Shown here piece after piece: positions 33,670 to 46,149 of a stretch of DNA of 64,000 bases. Position 1 is the stretch's first letter, and the number at the start of each line of letters is the position of its first letter. The notes beneath the pieces are model-generated. The model was not told the origin of the DNA, did not search any database, and saw nothing but the letters and a program-made list of their open reading frames with translations. A program made the translations under genes and the position numbers. This stretch comes from Entomortierella parvispora (Eukaryota > Mortierellomycota > Mortierellomycetes > Mortierellales > Mortierellaceae), in assembly GCA_963573315.1 (NCBI GenBank), contig OY752140.1:3720001-3784000 (forward strand), written 5' to 3'.

Positions 33670-36600
33670 ATGCCTGTCCCTACTCCCCCTCGAACGCCCC
33701 CCACCCACTTTGCATCCACTTTGCAGCAGCAGAGCCAACAGCAACACCACCAACAGATACATCCTCACTGCCAACCCTCCAACCCGTCCGACTACGGATT
33801 CAACAACCTTGACACCAACAGCATATCCAACAGAACCGGCTCTCCTCTCTCGCATCTGCGCCTTTACCAGCCACTGTCGTCTACCTCGGCACTCCCTTCT
33901 ACTTCTGCATCCTCAGCCTCCTTCTTGTCTTCCTCGTCCGCGGCGTCGAGCAGTGACGACCCGTCTCCTCTTCGACAAAAAACCGGACTGGAGCTACCAG
34001 CCCCCGCTGTCTCATCACATCGTACATCCTCCCTTTGGCCGCCACATTTTGCTCACTCGAACACTGTTGACCCAACGCCACGCACCCTCCTGAGCCCCCT
34101 TCTTCAGCAGAGTCTGTCCCCTGTTCTCCAAGGTGAGTAGAGAGAAGCAGAAACCGCCCTTCTTTGATGGGCAAAAAGATACACGAGCGTACCCTTCCCT
34201 TGGCTTCCTTTTGTTGTCCTCAATGCATGGCATGAACCAGGAGTGCATCCGGCTATTTGTTGCTGTTCGTCTGTTTGCGTGTGTGTGTGTGTGGAGCAAA
34301 GGGGTAGAACCGACGGGAACAACTAGGGATAGAGAAGAACGCAAGCAAACACCGTTTTGTTCCAGGCCACTGACTCCGCTACGTGCTCCCTAGATACCAT
34401 GCCCGCCTCGAATGTCTTTCTGGGGCCTTCACAATCTTCTGTTGGATATTCCGCCCCGGCCGGGATCGTAACCGGTTCGCCCGATATCCTCGTCATTCAC
34501 GATCGGACTGGAGGTCACCAGCATCATTTACCCCGGCACCAATATGGCTCCAGTAACAGTAGCCTTAGTCCTAACGTTGGAAGCGGTCAGAGGCCAGTCC
34601 CTTCTCTTCCACTTGGCCCTGACCCGGAAGTGATGGAGTTCATATCCAAAATTGGACAGATCATTATCAAAGCACGCACAGTTTCACGATCGACCCCAAC
34701 AACTACATCTCTGGGTGGCTCTGGCATGACCGAGGACACACATCACGGATTAAAATACCCTCCACAGCAGCAAAATCTGGAGCTGGCGCTGCAGGATCTG
34801 GATCTTTGGAAGAGCAATACGCCAGTACATGTGAATGTACTGCACTCTGAACAGCATGTACTATTAGAGCGCTGGGTGATTTCCTATACGCCGGCTGCAT
34901 CAACTTCAAGCCCAATGTCCCCTTTGAACGAGCCAAGGTACGTAATCATGGCTGTCATAGGGTCTAGAGAGACTTCAACGTCTGCTGCCTTTCAATCCAC
35001 CATCCACCCTTCCTCTCCCTTGCGGCGACGTAACCCAACCATTTCTAACCTGTCCTTCGCCTCTTCGCCCTTTTTCATATAAATAGTTCTAGAAACACTC
35101 TTGCTGCAGTCTTTTCCCCAAAGACAAGGTCTCACCATCAGCATTCGGGTCTATATGCAGGATCCCTATCGCCCTCATCCTCTACGACAGCAGCTGCGCC
35201 CCGCAAAGACACAACCGACCTCGTTCTTCTGCTACAGTCTCTCTATACCCAAATTCGGTCTTTGCCGCTTCAGAATTGTCTAACTTCACTTGAGGAAAAG
35301 ACAAAACTCACCAAGGCCGACTTGGCCTACTCTATCACTTCAGCACACGAAGAGATTACCCATGTGCGACAACACAGCTCGTCAAAGTACACTCTTGGGA
35401 ACGAAAGCGATGCGCCGATTACGGACCCATCCGAGCTGCAATATACGGAATTCGCCTCTTCTCTGAAATCGACTCTTCCGCTGGAGTTTGTTCAGTCCGC
35501 ATCTCTCAAGGTGATAAACTTTGAGGCTTCGCATGTTCAGTGGGGTTGTGTTCGCGTCACTGGCATGTACGACGAATCTGTCGGCAACAGGATTGAACCC
35601 AAGGACTTTCAGGATCTGACAAAGACCCAAAAGAAACATCACAAGAGCAAAGTGTCATCCTCATCCATTGATTCAGATTCAAAAACTGAAAGGAGGAAAC
35701 ATAGAGCACAGTCAACGCTATGGGCTCAGCGAAGTGTCCCGGCGCCGGCCTTACCAGAAAACGAATCCGGAGGGTTAATCACTGAGCCAGTGTCCATCGG
35801 ATCCGGCGGTGATGTGACACCTAAGCAAGAGAGTCCAATATCTCGGGATATATCGCCCCGTGTAAGCCCAGGTGGTCAGCGACCTTCATCACCTGCTCCT
35901 AGTCCGCAGGAGCAGCTTCACGCAAGACTACGGTCGTTGAAAAGGAATGGTGACCGACTGTTCTCATCGCTGGCATCCTCTCGAACTAAACTGGAGGTGG
36001 AAGTAGAAATCCCAAATGTCGACAGCGAAAAAGGACCACTCGGTGTGCTCCAAGAGTCACTTTTGCCAAAGAATGACATTCTAGCATTGAACGATAATCA
36101 AGAAAGAATGCTTGCCTATCAGTTTCCGCCTCCACCTTCGTCCCCTCAATCGATACCCCAGTCAAGGCGCCCCAGCACCATTGCTGACTTCGAGAGCAGA
36201 CCTAACGTCCCTTCCTCCCTTTTGGAAAGAACGCCGCGAAATGTGGAATTCATTCCGTCAAAGTCTCAGTGTCAGTCTTTGCAGCAGAGTCCTCCTTTTG
36301 TAGGGCAGCATTTTCACCACCACTCCCATCACCCGATCTCGACTTCACCCTTGGCTCACGTAATTACGCGCCGCAGATCGTCTAGACTATCCATTGTGAC
36401 AAACTGTAATGATGATTCACCTGACCCGACCCGTCCCCAGAGTCCTTTGGCCTCCGAGCCTCTTTCGCAATCACAAGCAGTTACAAAGGGCCAACAGGAA
36501 CAGGACCCATTCGTGTTTCCACCAGGACATGTCCGTCGCCGTGCTTCATTTCAAGGACTCGGACCATCGTTTGAGTTGGATGACCATTCACTGTCTGGAC

Positions 36601-37886
36601 AATCACCCCCACGACCCTCTTTTCTTAGGAGAAGCTCGCTAAATCCAATATCAACCTCTCATGGCGATTTGTTCGGTTCGCTAGTTGGATCGTACGAAGA
36701 GTCGATCCTCTCTGGGAGAATGTCGACTCTGCCTTCCAAACCACTGATCTTTACGGCGCAAATCGGCGCCTTGGCAAACCAGGACTACAAGGACTGTCCG
36801 CCAAAACTACGATGTCCGAAGCATGTCCAGCTCGAGTTCCCTGCAGTCTTCTATGACTACGACAGCTCCTCTAGAGTTCGAAGTGGTCATCTTCCCCAGT
36901 CGTCCGCACAGCCGCATTCCTACTCGCTGTCCCACTCGCATTCCCACTCGCACTCTCTTTCTTTCTCAGGCTCTCACTCTCTTCACCAAACTCTGCCAAG
37001 TCACACGGTCCATTCAAAACCAACTCAGAACCAGTCGTTTGGACATCATGTGTCGATTAGCCCCTCTTTTCACTCGATGGGATCTCTCCACTCTCTTGGG
37101 TCTTTCTCAAGTTCACCAGTGCTGGGCTCATTCTTCCCACATGGAGGAAACTCGATACTATCTCATGGGTCGGGACAGGGCTCTGCACTGCATCATATAT
37201 CCCACTCTGGACCTACCACCCAAGACGACCCCGTCTTGCCCTATGTCGGGAATTTAGATCTGGATAGTGGCTTTAGAGGTTCACGCCGGTTTGCCAGGAT
37301 GCCAGGAGGCATGCGTCTCCCTTTACGTGGGCAAGTCCAGGTGATGATTAAGAATCCCAACAAGACCGTGGTCAAGGTATTCCTTGTCCCTTATGACTTT
37401 ACGGATATGCCCCCAGGGACAAAGACATTTCTTCGTCAGAAGCATTATTCGACCAGTTCTGGCATGGGACCCTTATCGGTCACGGCGCAGAATGGAGGGA
37501 CGTTGCGATATGCCATCCATTTACAATTTTGTTGTCCGGCTCCTGGTTATGTGTATCTGTATCGAAGCATACGCGTTGTATTTGCGAATCGCGTCCCGGA
37601 TGGAAAAGAATCTTTGCGGGTCGTTCTGGAGGGACTTGGACTGGGATCCAAGACGATGGTCCAGGGCAAATCGAGCTTGAAGGATCCCTCTGCAGAACAG
37701 GATAGAGAGCCAGAGACGCCTCGGTCTGCCAATCTGGAGGAGCGATACGTAAAGATGAGGAAAGGAGAGGTGCCGTTTACCAGTAGCAAGCGTAAAAACA
37801 ACTCTAACGGACTTGGCCTTTTGGACATGAACGGAGACAGCTACATGTTTGAACCAAGATTGCAGGCTCCCATGGATTGCAATTGA
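33670..37886 (+). CDS. Atos/FAM214 homologue with DUF4210 and chromosome-segregation (PF13889-type) domains
   Basis: Homologue of animal Atos/FAM214 proteins, nuclear regulators studied in Drosophila macrophages; the fungal role is not established. Exons 33670-34132, 34394-34937 and 35087-37886 give 1268 aa. Residues 1-150 are Gln/His/Ser/Pro-rich. A region around 240-300 (VMEFISKIGQIIIKARTV, then VLLERWVISY) and DLVLLLQSLYTQIRSLPL match the Atos N-terminal region. Residues 870-927 hold the DUF4210-like block with SYEESILSGRMSTLPSKPL and FTAQIGAL, then CPKHVQLEFPAVFYDY. Residues 1069-1181 hold the C-terminal domain with IKNPNKTVVKVFLVPYDF, DMPPGTKTFLRQKHY, LRYAIHLQF and YLYRSIRVVF. An alternating Ser-His tract occupies about residues 945-975. 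The exon 2 acceptor at 34391-34393 was chosen by phase. A possible AATAAA is at 38059-38064. Confidence 0.9.
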
Positions 37887-38622
37887 GGTTCAAGGCTTTG
37901 TTCAAGAACTGTATTCTGGATTTTTTGCTTTGGCCTCTATGTCACTTTTTTCATTTGCTTTTCCTTTGCTCTTACCTTTTCCATCGTCCCTTTTCCCGGG
38001 GTATCTGGAGCGAGAGCTTTGAAATGACACCTTGCCATCTCATCCTCTTTAAACCTTTAATAAATTTCTCTTGCAGTCTTCACCGGCCCTTCCTCGTCTT
38101 ACTTAGCTCGGTCTTGCCCCTCTAAACTCCACAAGCTCGCCATCGCAGAACTCTTTGCCACCCTCGACCTCATTCAGTTTAACTACTTCTTTCGGTGCTC
38201 AAATTCTACAATCGCCATCTATGAAGCACCCACGCCTTTTGAACGCGATATTACGCGTTGGGGTCATTAAATGCCAAATGCCAGTTCCAAATGAGACAAA
38301 AGTCGGTTGACAGTTTGGCACACCAATTGGTTATAGTTCTTGCGGGGAAGCCATCCAACAATGGCCGGAATTCGTGGTGGCTGATCCAAATCTCAAATAC
38401 TAGGGACGCGTGCAGGGACCTGTTACAGCTTTACCTCCGTCCGCAGCCCATAATACACATTGCCCTATCTTACTTTCCTTATCAAGCCACCTTTTCACTG
38501 GGTATCTGTTCATGGTATTCTCAAGGAAACAACACGTCTCATTTTTATATTCATACAGGGATTTGTTTTATTCCTTGGAAATGTATCGCTACATTTTACG
38601 TCGACCAGGTACAGCGGATTCA
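37887..38622. other. Intergenic region, convergent gene ends
   Basis: About 735 bp holding the 3' UTR of the Atos-like gene and the 3' flank of the small secreted-protein gene (TTTATT at 38567-38572, AATAAA on the minus strand). I see no gene. Confidence 0.4.
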
Positions 38623-39096
38623 TTACGGTTCCTCTCGCCTGGGGCAAACTACAGCAGGACACTTGAAAGTGTTCAAACTTCCGTTCTCCCAGATGTAAGA
38701 GGAGCAGCCTCCGAATCTATACTCAATGTGATCTCTGCTGACCCAAATCCTGGGCTGTCCGTCATCACCTGTTCCAAAACGAACACAGTCTCTACCGTCG
38801 CAGAGGACCTTGTTTTCTTGTTGGTACGTCTGCAGTGCAGCAGCACAGTTCACACCTTGCTTGCTAGTGGTTCGGAAAGTGAGTGAATTTGGCGATTCAC
38901 CGATTTTGAAGTAAGCGTACACGCCATCGTTGACGTTCCTGTACGACGGGTAGAATGTCACTGTAGCTGGCGGCTCCAAGATTCTTTTGGCGGGAATGAA
39001 TTGGGCAGTGGACTCGGGTGTTGTGCCGTTCAAACTCAGGGGACTAGCATGGGCCAGGGCCAAGGATAGAGTCAAGGGCAGAATAGAGTACTTCAT
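38623..39096 (-). CDS. Small secreted cysteine-containing protein, unknown function
   Basis: A 157-aa single-exon protein starting at the first ATG (MKYSILPLTLSLALAHASPL), a clear signal peptide probably cut after Ala-Ser or thereabouts. The mature part has six cysteines (VNC, VLC, RDC, GGC, FKC, VVC), two potential N-glycosylation sites (NGT near the N-terminus, NGS near the C-terminus) and several aromatic residues. Six Cys would allow three disulphides in an extracellular fold. I do not recognise a family. A cell-wall or interaction (effector-like) role is possible but not shown. It stands alone between two long intergenic stretches. Confidence 0.7.
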   Translation of the reverse strand: MKYSILPLTLSLALAHASPLSLNGTTPESTAQFIPAKRILEPPATVTFYPSYRNVNDGVYAYFKIGESPNSLTFRTTSKQGVNCAAALQTYQQENKVLCDGRDCVRFGTGDDGQPRIWVSRDHIEYRFGGCSSYIWENGSLNTFKCPAVVCPRREEP

Positions 39097-40530
39097 GACT
39101 GATAACAACAAGACGTAATCTAGAGCCAGAATAGAAAGAAGTTCTATGAATCAAAACTGATCTTGGAAGAGAGAATTGTAAAGGATGATTTTCAAGAGTT
39201 ATAGGTAGCAGCTAGTCTTACTTGAAATAGCTGTAGAGGCAGGGGACAGGTGAGGGTTTCAAAGTTACTGAGAATGTGTCATGGTAACTTCAAGCTATTT
39301 ATGTGTTTCCGTTGGCAGTGCTAAAGAAATTTCACGAGTATTCTCCAGTTTACCAATGGTCAACAACCAAAGTGCTCTCTCTCTCGACATCATAACCTTT
39401 CACCCACTCAATGCGCGGATTAAATTCTTGGGAAGATTCTCTAGTTGCCCAGGAATCGGATGCGCCATCCGAGATAAGAAAACTTGTTTCTTCACTCCCA
39501 TGCTGTACCGGCTATTTTTCCAGTACTAAAACGTCCGGACAAGGGAGGGGCGAGGCTGAGAGGCGAAGAGTAAGCTCTTAGTTTGCTGAGTGGGCAAGGG
39601 AGGGGCGACTGCAAAAGACGAAGAGCAATTTTTTTTTACCAGGGCGAGGGAAAAGAAACGTCCAGTATGGGCTCTATTGACGGTGAACTACGAGAACCGG
39701 GTAGCGTCGTGGTATAGATGGACTACCTTGCGCCAAAAGATGAGAAATTAGTTGGAGTGAGGGTTCATGGCGCAACTAACGTGAACTCAAAATATTTGTA
39801 CCTTGGGGACAGTTTCGAATCCTTAGAATCATTAGAATGAAGGGGCAATTGCGAAAAAAAAACCGCTGATCTGCCAGAGTGTAGACTACAATGATGAAGA
39901 GGACGAGAGCCTGTGCGGGCTGTTTCCCCTCCATGATGACCATAGGTTGGGCCGATCGAAATGGGTGATGGACGCGACGCGTGATCCTAGCCGTGATTTC
40001 TTGACATTCTTCCCAGTCATTTCCTTTACTGGTAGCACAGGCGCGCCCACTCCATCCATCTCATCCCCGCAGTAGTCGCTATCTCTCCCTTGCCTTTCAC
40101 CAAACAATGGTCAGTCGCGCTAAAGAAAGCAGTGTTTCCATCCCGATCCCCAAATGACCCGCGACATCGCTTTGGCAGAGCAAAGGCATATCTATGACGT
40201 CCTGATTGCTGTAATACTATGACCGTTACGAAACAAAAAGTGCTGGTACTGCCTGTCGGCAAAGCGAAAGAGTGTTGTCGGAACGTGCCAGCTCACAAAA
40301 TTTTGTACAATCGCGAATATCGAATAAATAATAAATTGCCAAATATTTTTATATTTTCATATTATAGGGTACTTTATTTGATATTCTCTTCGAACAGACC
40401 AGGGATCGCAGCTTTTTCTTCATCACCCAGGCATCCCTTTCATTCTTCACTTCTTCTTTTATTCTTTTTTTCCAATCCTACTGTCTGTGCCTGGCATACA
40501 CTCTCCCTTACCTTGCCTTCCTTCCTCACT
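39097..40530. other. Long intergenic region upstream of the small secreted-protein and PIGO genes
   Basis: About 1.4 kb between divergent starts. It contains an imperfect direct repeat (39538-39572 and 39592-39628, sharing CAAGGGAGGGGCGA and CGAAGAG), an AT-rich patch at 40318-40385, and a pyrimidine-rich leader at 40415-40530. Open frames here look random. The stretch TTTCGAATCC at 39813 is not part of a tRNA. Confidence 0.45.
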
Positions 40531-43500
40531 ATGGCCGACCGGATACAGGCCGTGAAGCAGGCGCACGCGCAGACTCTGCCCCAGCCTCAGCCACGGCAAC
40601 TGCACCCAGCTTCACTACGCGCGCGAATCGCGGCCCTGGCTGATCCCAAGGACAAGAAGAGGGAGCGCTCGCCCAGCACTCGACTTGCCAAGCTGTTGCT
40701 ATGGGTCTTCTTGATTCATGTCGGCGCCATCTACCTATTTACCCGTGGATTCCTTCTCTCAAGATCAGTACTCGATTCAAAGAGCGAATGCAAAGTCACC
40801 AACATGGACGAATCTGCCATGTCTGGAGGGATGCTGGACGAGGACGGGTGCTGGTACCCTCAACAGTACAAGAAGGCAGTCGTGATCATTATTGATGCCC
40901 TTCGTTTCGAGTAAGTCGACGCTGTTCTGTCTAGACTGTTCAAAGAGAAGATGCAAAGGAAAAGGAAAAAATCGTATTCGCGACATGGAACGATTTCTCA
41001 TTCGATGGTTTCCCTTCCTTCCATTCCATTCCTCTCCTCCAGTTTTGTGGTGCCGCACCCAGACTTGCCAACAGGAGAGCCAGAACCCCATTACCTCAAC
41101 AAACTTCCCGTAATCCACGGCCTGCTACAGGATAAGCCCGACAACACTCTCGTCTTTCAATTTGTGGCTGATCCGCCCACAACGACTCTGCAACGGCTCA
41201 AGGCCCTGACCACAGGCACGCTGCCCACCATTATTGATGCAGGATCGAATTTTGGGTCCTCGGCCTTGAAAGAAGACAACTGGCTGTCCCAGTTTGAGTC
41301 TTCGCGTGGAGGAGATAGGATCCGCTTCATGGGCGACGACACCTGGACTGGATTGTTCCCAACTGTGCTCACAGCCAATAACTCGCAAGCTTTCCCTTCG
41401 TTGGACACCCATGATTTAGATACTCTCGACAATGGAGTGATCCAGGCATTAGGACCCGCACTGGAGGATCAGTCGAAATGGGACCTGCTGATTGCCCACT
41501 TTTTGGGCGTCGATCACTGCGGACACACGTACGGACCCAACGATCCTCACATGGCAGTCAAACTGGAACAGATGAACGCGCAATTGGAAAGGGTTATTGA
41601 AAGTGTCTCGGACGATACCCTGGTGGTCATCATGGGCGACCATGGCATGAACGGACATGGCGATCACGGAGGCGATAGCGATGATGAAGTTGAGGCTGGC
41701 TTGATTATGTATTCAAAGCGAAAGCTCTTGGACGCCAGCTTGCTGGATCGATTTGCATTGGGCGATCTGCTGCAGTATACCGAACCCGTGGGAGGACAGG
41801 TCTACAGAAAGGTCTCACAAATCGATCTAGTTCCGACCTTGTCGTTGCTCTTGGGCCTTCCCATTCCTTTCAACAACCTCGGATCCGTTATCCCAGAACT
41901 CTTCCTGTCTGCCAGGGATCCTCAACAATCAATTCGCCAACTGTTGAGAGCCATGCGCCTGAATGCTGCTCAAGTCGCCACATACTTTGAGTCTTACAAG
42001 GATCTTCACCCTACATCTGACATTGCTCTTGCAATGGACATGGAGTTTGGATACAAGTTTGAATACGCTGAGCAATACCTCAAGAATTCGAGCGAAGATC
42101 AAGTTCCCGCAACGCTGGTTCAAGCTTTGAGACTCTATTCTGATTTCCTCAGGACTTCACTCAGCTCTTGCAAGAGGATCTGGGCCCACTTTGATGTCCT
42201 TCTCATGTCGACTGGTGGGGGCATTCTGCTGGTCAGCTGTCTTTGTCTGTTGCTTCAGATCACCATCTTTAGGTCGACAGGCATTCCTCCTAGTTTGGAG
42301 CGCTTTCTTGCTGGAGGAACTCTGGTGGGCATTGGCTTGGCTCGTCACCTTCGCCCATTGCTGTCGAGGTTCCAGACTGTGCAGGAATCCTCGGTGGGTC
42401 TGGTTGACATCATGATCTTTTCCATGTCGGCCTTTTCGATCTTGGGATTCTTGATCTGTTTGTCGATGAATGCAAAATCATTTGGGAAGCTGGACAGCTG
42501 GAATGTCCTTTCCAAGATCCGATGGCCGCCTCTGTCAGGATTCCTTGCTTGTCTGTTCATTTTCGTGAACTGTTTGATCTTTGCGTCCAACTCCTATATC
42601 GTTCACGAGAGCACGTTCATCATTGGATTCCTTCAGACGTTTGGAGTGATTGGATTGTTATTTTCACTTCGAGTGCCCGAGAAGGCTGCCAGGATCAAGG
42701 CTGTGGTTTTGATCTTGTCATTTATGATCATGACACGCGTTTTGTCAACATCGACCGTTTGCCGCGAGGAACAGGGCGACCTTTGCAAACCGACCTATTA
42801 CGCATCTGCTGAACAATCTGTCCCGTCGCAGTGGTCGATGGTCATGTTGGTGGCAAGTGGAGCAATTACGCCGTATTTACTCCGCAAGTTCCTTAGTGAG
42901 ACAAAGTCTATGAACGGCATCGCGATTATTTGGATCGATATTGGTCTTCGTGCAGGCATCATCCTCGGCGCACTTTACGCTGTCCTTGACTTTGAGGGAT
43001 CCAAGACCGATGGTGGCAGGACCGTGAACAGCGGCAATAAACAGGAATCCCTTATGGCCGAGATTAGCAACACTACTGGTCGCTACATGTATATCAAGAC
43101 GACTTTAGTCCGACTCGCATTTGGATTGGCTGCCATTGTGGGGCCAGTCGCTTGGTGGCCTAGTCCACTTTGTATGGATGTTCAGACCGTGGAAGTGCCT
43201 ACCGAGGACCCTCAACGACCGACAGCTGGTAACAAGAGCAAGAAGTCCTCTGGATCGGCTGCAGCTGCACCGGCTACACAGCGCCAGATCCACATTCTTG
43301 GATACGCCAATGCATTTGGATCGAGTTACTTTGTAGCGTTGACCATGCTGTTCTTGTTTGTGTCTTTGACGCAAAAACCCTTGGGGGCGATCGTCTTGAC
43401 ATTTGGCATGGCTCAGATTGCCTGTTTGGTCGAGCTGGTAGACATTTGGAGAGACGCGGAGCACTTTATCTGGAAACGAAATCTTTTGGAGAAGCTCCAG

Positions 43501-44187
43501 GCAGACACTGATGCATTGGCGGCCGAGACAGAGGCAGAGATGGAGGCCAAGCTGGTGGAGAGAGCCGCAGCCAGCATCCAGGGGTTGGAGTACAAGGAGG
43601 AGCCAGTTGATTCGTCCAAGCCTGTGGTGGGTCCCACACCTGCAGAGCTCTTGGCCAAGCACGCCAAGGCACCAACGATGAACTTGCTGTTGCCTGCCGT
43701 GGTGTTGTCTTTGCTGGGCAATCTTCATTTCTTTGCTACGGGTCATCAAGCGACATTGTCCTCGATCCAATGGTCATCGGCGTTTGTTGGGGTCCAAACC
43801 ATGAACTATGTATTCTCACCTATTCTGGTGGTGGTGAACACGCTCGGGCCATTTATCCTGTGCGCGGCTGCGTTGCCATTGATCGTACTTTGGAAACTGT
43901 CACCCAAGGCGGACAAGTTTGGAAAGTTGGTTCTATTCCCAGAATTGACGCGGTTGTGCCTGATGATGATGATGCATCAGTCGCTGGTGCTGGTTGCCAA
44001 CATGTTCTTCACAGGCGGGATGTTTAGACGGCATCTGATGGTGTGGAAGGTGTTTGCGCCCCGGTTCATGTTGCAAGCGAGTGCATTACTGATGATGGAC
44101 TCGGTATTGGTGACTGTGGCGGTGGCTGTGCTGGTGTCGCGGGTGGTCAAGGAGGTTAGCCAGGTATTGAGTGTACGGATTGAGTAG
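40531..44187 (+). CDS. GPI13: GPI ethanolamine phosphate transferase 3 (PIGO/GPI13)
   Basis: ER membrane enzyme that adds the bridging ethanolamine phosphate to the third mannose of the GPI precursor, the group later linked to proteins. Exons 40531-40910 and 41043-44187 give 1174 aa (yeast Gpi13 is 1017). One N-terminal membrane helix (LLLWVFLIHVGAIYLFT) is followed by the lumenal alkaline-phosphatase-like domain. This carries VVIIIDALRFDF (metal-binding Asp at about 119-127), FMGDDTW, HFLGVDHCGHTYG and GDHGMNGHGDHGGDS (about 325-339). From about residue 400 the protein has a dozen or more hydrophobic helices. A basic Lys/Ser/Ala insertion near residue 860 and a Glu-rich stretch near 960 are loops. 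The split between exons falls exactly within the RFDF motif. Confidence 0.95.
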
Positions 44188-44895
44188 ACAACTGTAACAA
44201 AAAAGACTACAATCTATAAAAAAAAACACGAAATTGAAGGACTTTTTCCTTGCATCGTGGACCAGTGAGACTGCAAGGATGGCTCAACTAGTTATCTGGG
44301 ACAGCTGTGATGGCATGCGATGATCACTTTTGTTTCAGTTGCTCTGTGAGTGGTCGCGACGAAATGAAATGAAATGAAAGGATGCAGGAACCGACAAGGC
44401 GATCAAAAAAGAATGATACACGGTATGAGCCAAAAAAAGGGAGCTTGCAAGAGCGGGAGCGACAAAACGAGGCGTTTTAGGCGCACCCATGCGGATTATT
44501 ATTGTTTTGGTCGAGTCGAGACAAGAGATTGAGCCTCCAACTCAGCCTGACCCAGCAGATGTCAGTCAGTCAGTCAGTCAGTCAGTCGGCCAGTGATCGG
44601 GGGTCCTTCTCCCTTGTGGCTCTCTGGCCCGTGCTCTTTCGCCTCCTTCCCCAAAAGGCAGTCGGACAACGGTCCCAGGCTCAGTCCTAAAAATACCTCC
44701 TTTTTTTCTTTTTCTTTTTTTTTTGTCCCTCGGACAATCAATAGCAGTCCGGGTCCATGGCATGCATTCATCCATCCATTCTTTCTTCATTCATCATTCC
44801 TTGCCTCCTTCTTCCTTCATTCCCAACCCCACACCCACCCTTATATCCTAGACTGTAGACTCTAGACTACTTCATACACACATCCACACCTAATC
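44188..44895. other. Intergenic region downstream of PIGO
   Basis: About 700 bp. It contains the 3' UTR of PIGO (A-rich at 44199-44232), a (CAGT)n microsatellite at 44564-44588, T-runs at 44701-44723, and a CATTC/CTTC-rich leader at 44764-44822 just before the next start codon. I see no gene. Confidence 0.4.
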
Positions 44896-45450
44896 ATGTC
44901 CTTCCTTCTCGACGTCGCCGATCCTTCGATACACTTCCACGCCCGCCCGTGCAAGAACTCGACTCTCGCTCCAGCCTCCTCTCCTTCCACCTCGACAACA
45001 AGCACATCCACCGCCAACGCCACTTCAAAACCAAAACTCTTCTCCAGCCTGTCAAGTCCAACCATGAACAATGAACAGCCTCTGAAAATGACTACCACTG
45101 GTCCCGCCCCGGTTCCGGTCCCTATTGCAGCCTCTTCCTCCATGTTCTCCACCATGTCCCGTATGATGCGGACAGCTTCCTCCGGAGCTCAGTTACTCCC
45201 TGGATTGGCCCACTCGTCCTCTTCAAGTCAACAGAGCAGTTGCGATAGTAGTCCGGCCAGTAGTCCACCCACGACCCCGGAATCATTGCTTCAAGATCCC
45301 TTTCACACTTCCGCCAGCTCTTCTACAAAGTCATCGACAACGTCTTCAAATACGGGTCGATCCCAAAGAGCCAGCTCACTGTCACCGTGGATGATGCCGT
45401 CTGTCTGTGATGACGATCATATGAACAAGCTGGTCTCGTTCCAACTCTAA
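44896..45450 (+). CDS. Serine-rich hypothetical protein
   Basis: A 184-aa single-exon frame starting MSFLLDVADPSIHFHARPCK. It is low complexity (Ser, Thr, Pro, Ala) with a few Met-rich patches (MFSTMSRMMRTA; PWMMPS) and no domain I know. Support comes from a pyrimidine-rich leader directly before the ATG, a start in good context (AATCATG), and AATAAA at 45667-45672 about 215 bp after the stop. The Ser/Thr/Pro content would also arise by chance from a TC-rich strand, so the gene is probable rather than certain. A disordered regulatory protein is the simplest reading. Confidence 0.5.
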   Translation: MSFLLDVADPSIHFHARPCKNSTLAPASSPSTSTTSTSTANATSKPKLFSSLSSPTMNNEQPLKMTTTGPAPVPVPIAASSSMFSTMSRMMRTASSGAQLLPGLAHSSSSSQQSSCDSSPASSPPTTPESLLQDPFHTSASSSTKSSTTSSNTGRSQRASSLSPWMMPSVCDDDHMNKLVSFQL

Positions 45451-46149
45451 AGAGAGTGTTGTTATTATTATTTTCTGTATCATATATTTCAGTCGCCACA
45501 ACAACAGCGACGCCAACATCCTTCTTCCCACCCCTTGCAGCCACCGCTCCCATGAGCTATTTTATTTCAATCGTCAATTCCCTCAACCCACCCAAAGCAG
45601 CCGAACCTTCAAAGTTCTCACATCCTACGACCATTTAGTGTCTTTTGTTTGCCCTTCGACAAGAACAATAAACAAAAATTGGTTGGGCCAATTGCGGTCT
45701 GCATTTTCTTTCTTCCTCCAAACGATAACTGCCCCGTCCCAGGATTGGGAAATAATGGATTTCTCGCTCATCTAGACTGCAGGGCGCAGTAACAACCATC
45801 TGCTTCCTTCTGAACCCATGCGTGCGTGGAGAAGGTGGCAAAATCGATGCAAGGATCCCATGATCATGGCAAAGGAGGTGCGAATGACCTTGTGAGCGGA
45901 TAAAACTCATTTAGCGTGGGTAGGTAATGAGAGGAGGTGGGTTTTTGTTCAAGAGCGCTCATATCCAAATATCCACGTGTGTTACTGTAGATTCCTCTTC
46001 ATTTTTTGCTTTTTTTGCTTTGCCCAAAAAACGGGTCAGGGTGAGCTCTTGCTGATTGTTACTGGTCGAAACTGGTTGTTTTGCTCCACATCTTGTTTTT
46101 TCTATGAGGAATGAGAATCCATGCTCCTCCCTTGCTCCTTCTTCCTTGA
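45451..46149. other. Intergenic region between the Ser-rich protein gene and a pseudogene
   Basis: About 700 bp: the likely 3' UTR of the Ser-rich gene up to about 45700, then no recognisable feature. Confidence 0.4.

Noticed and set aside
38258-38698. Open frames downstream of the Atos-like gene on the + strand
   Set aside because: They overlap the secreted-protein gene end, have no coding signature and start without a plausible leader.
39808-39830. TTTCGAATCC resembling a tRNA T-arm
   Set aside because: No anticodon arm, D arm or acceptor stem can be drawn around it.
40318-40385. AT-rich patch as a replication origin or transposon remnant
   Set aside because: No terminal repeats, no coding remnants, and too short to support either claim.
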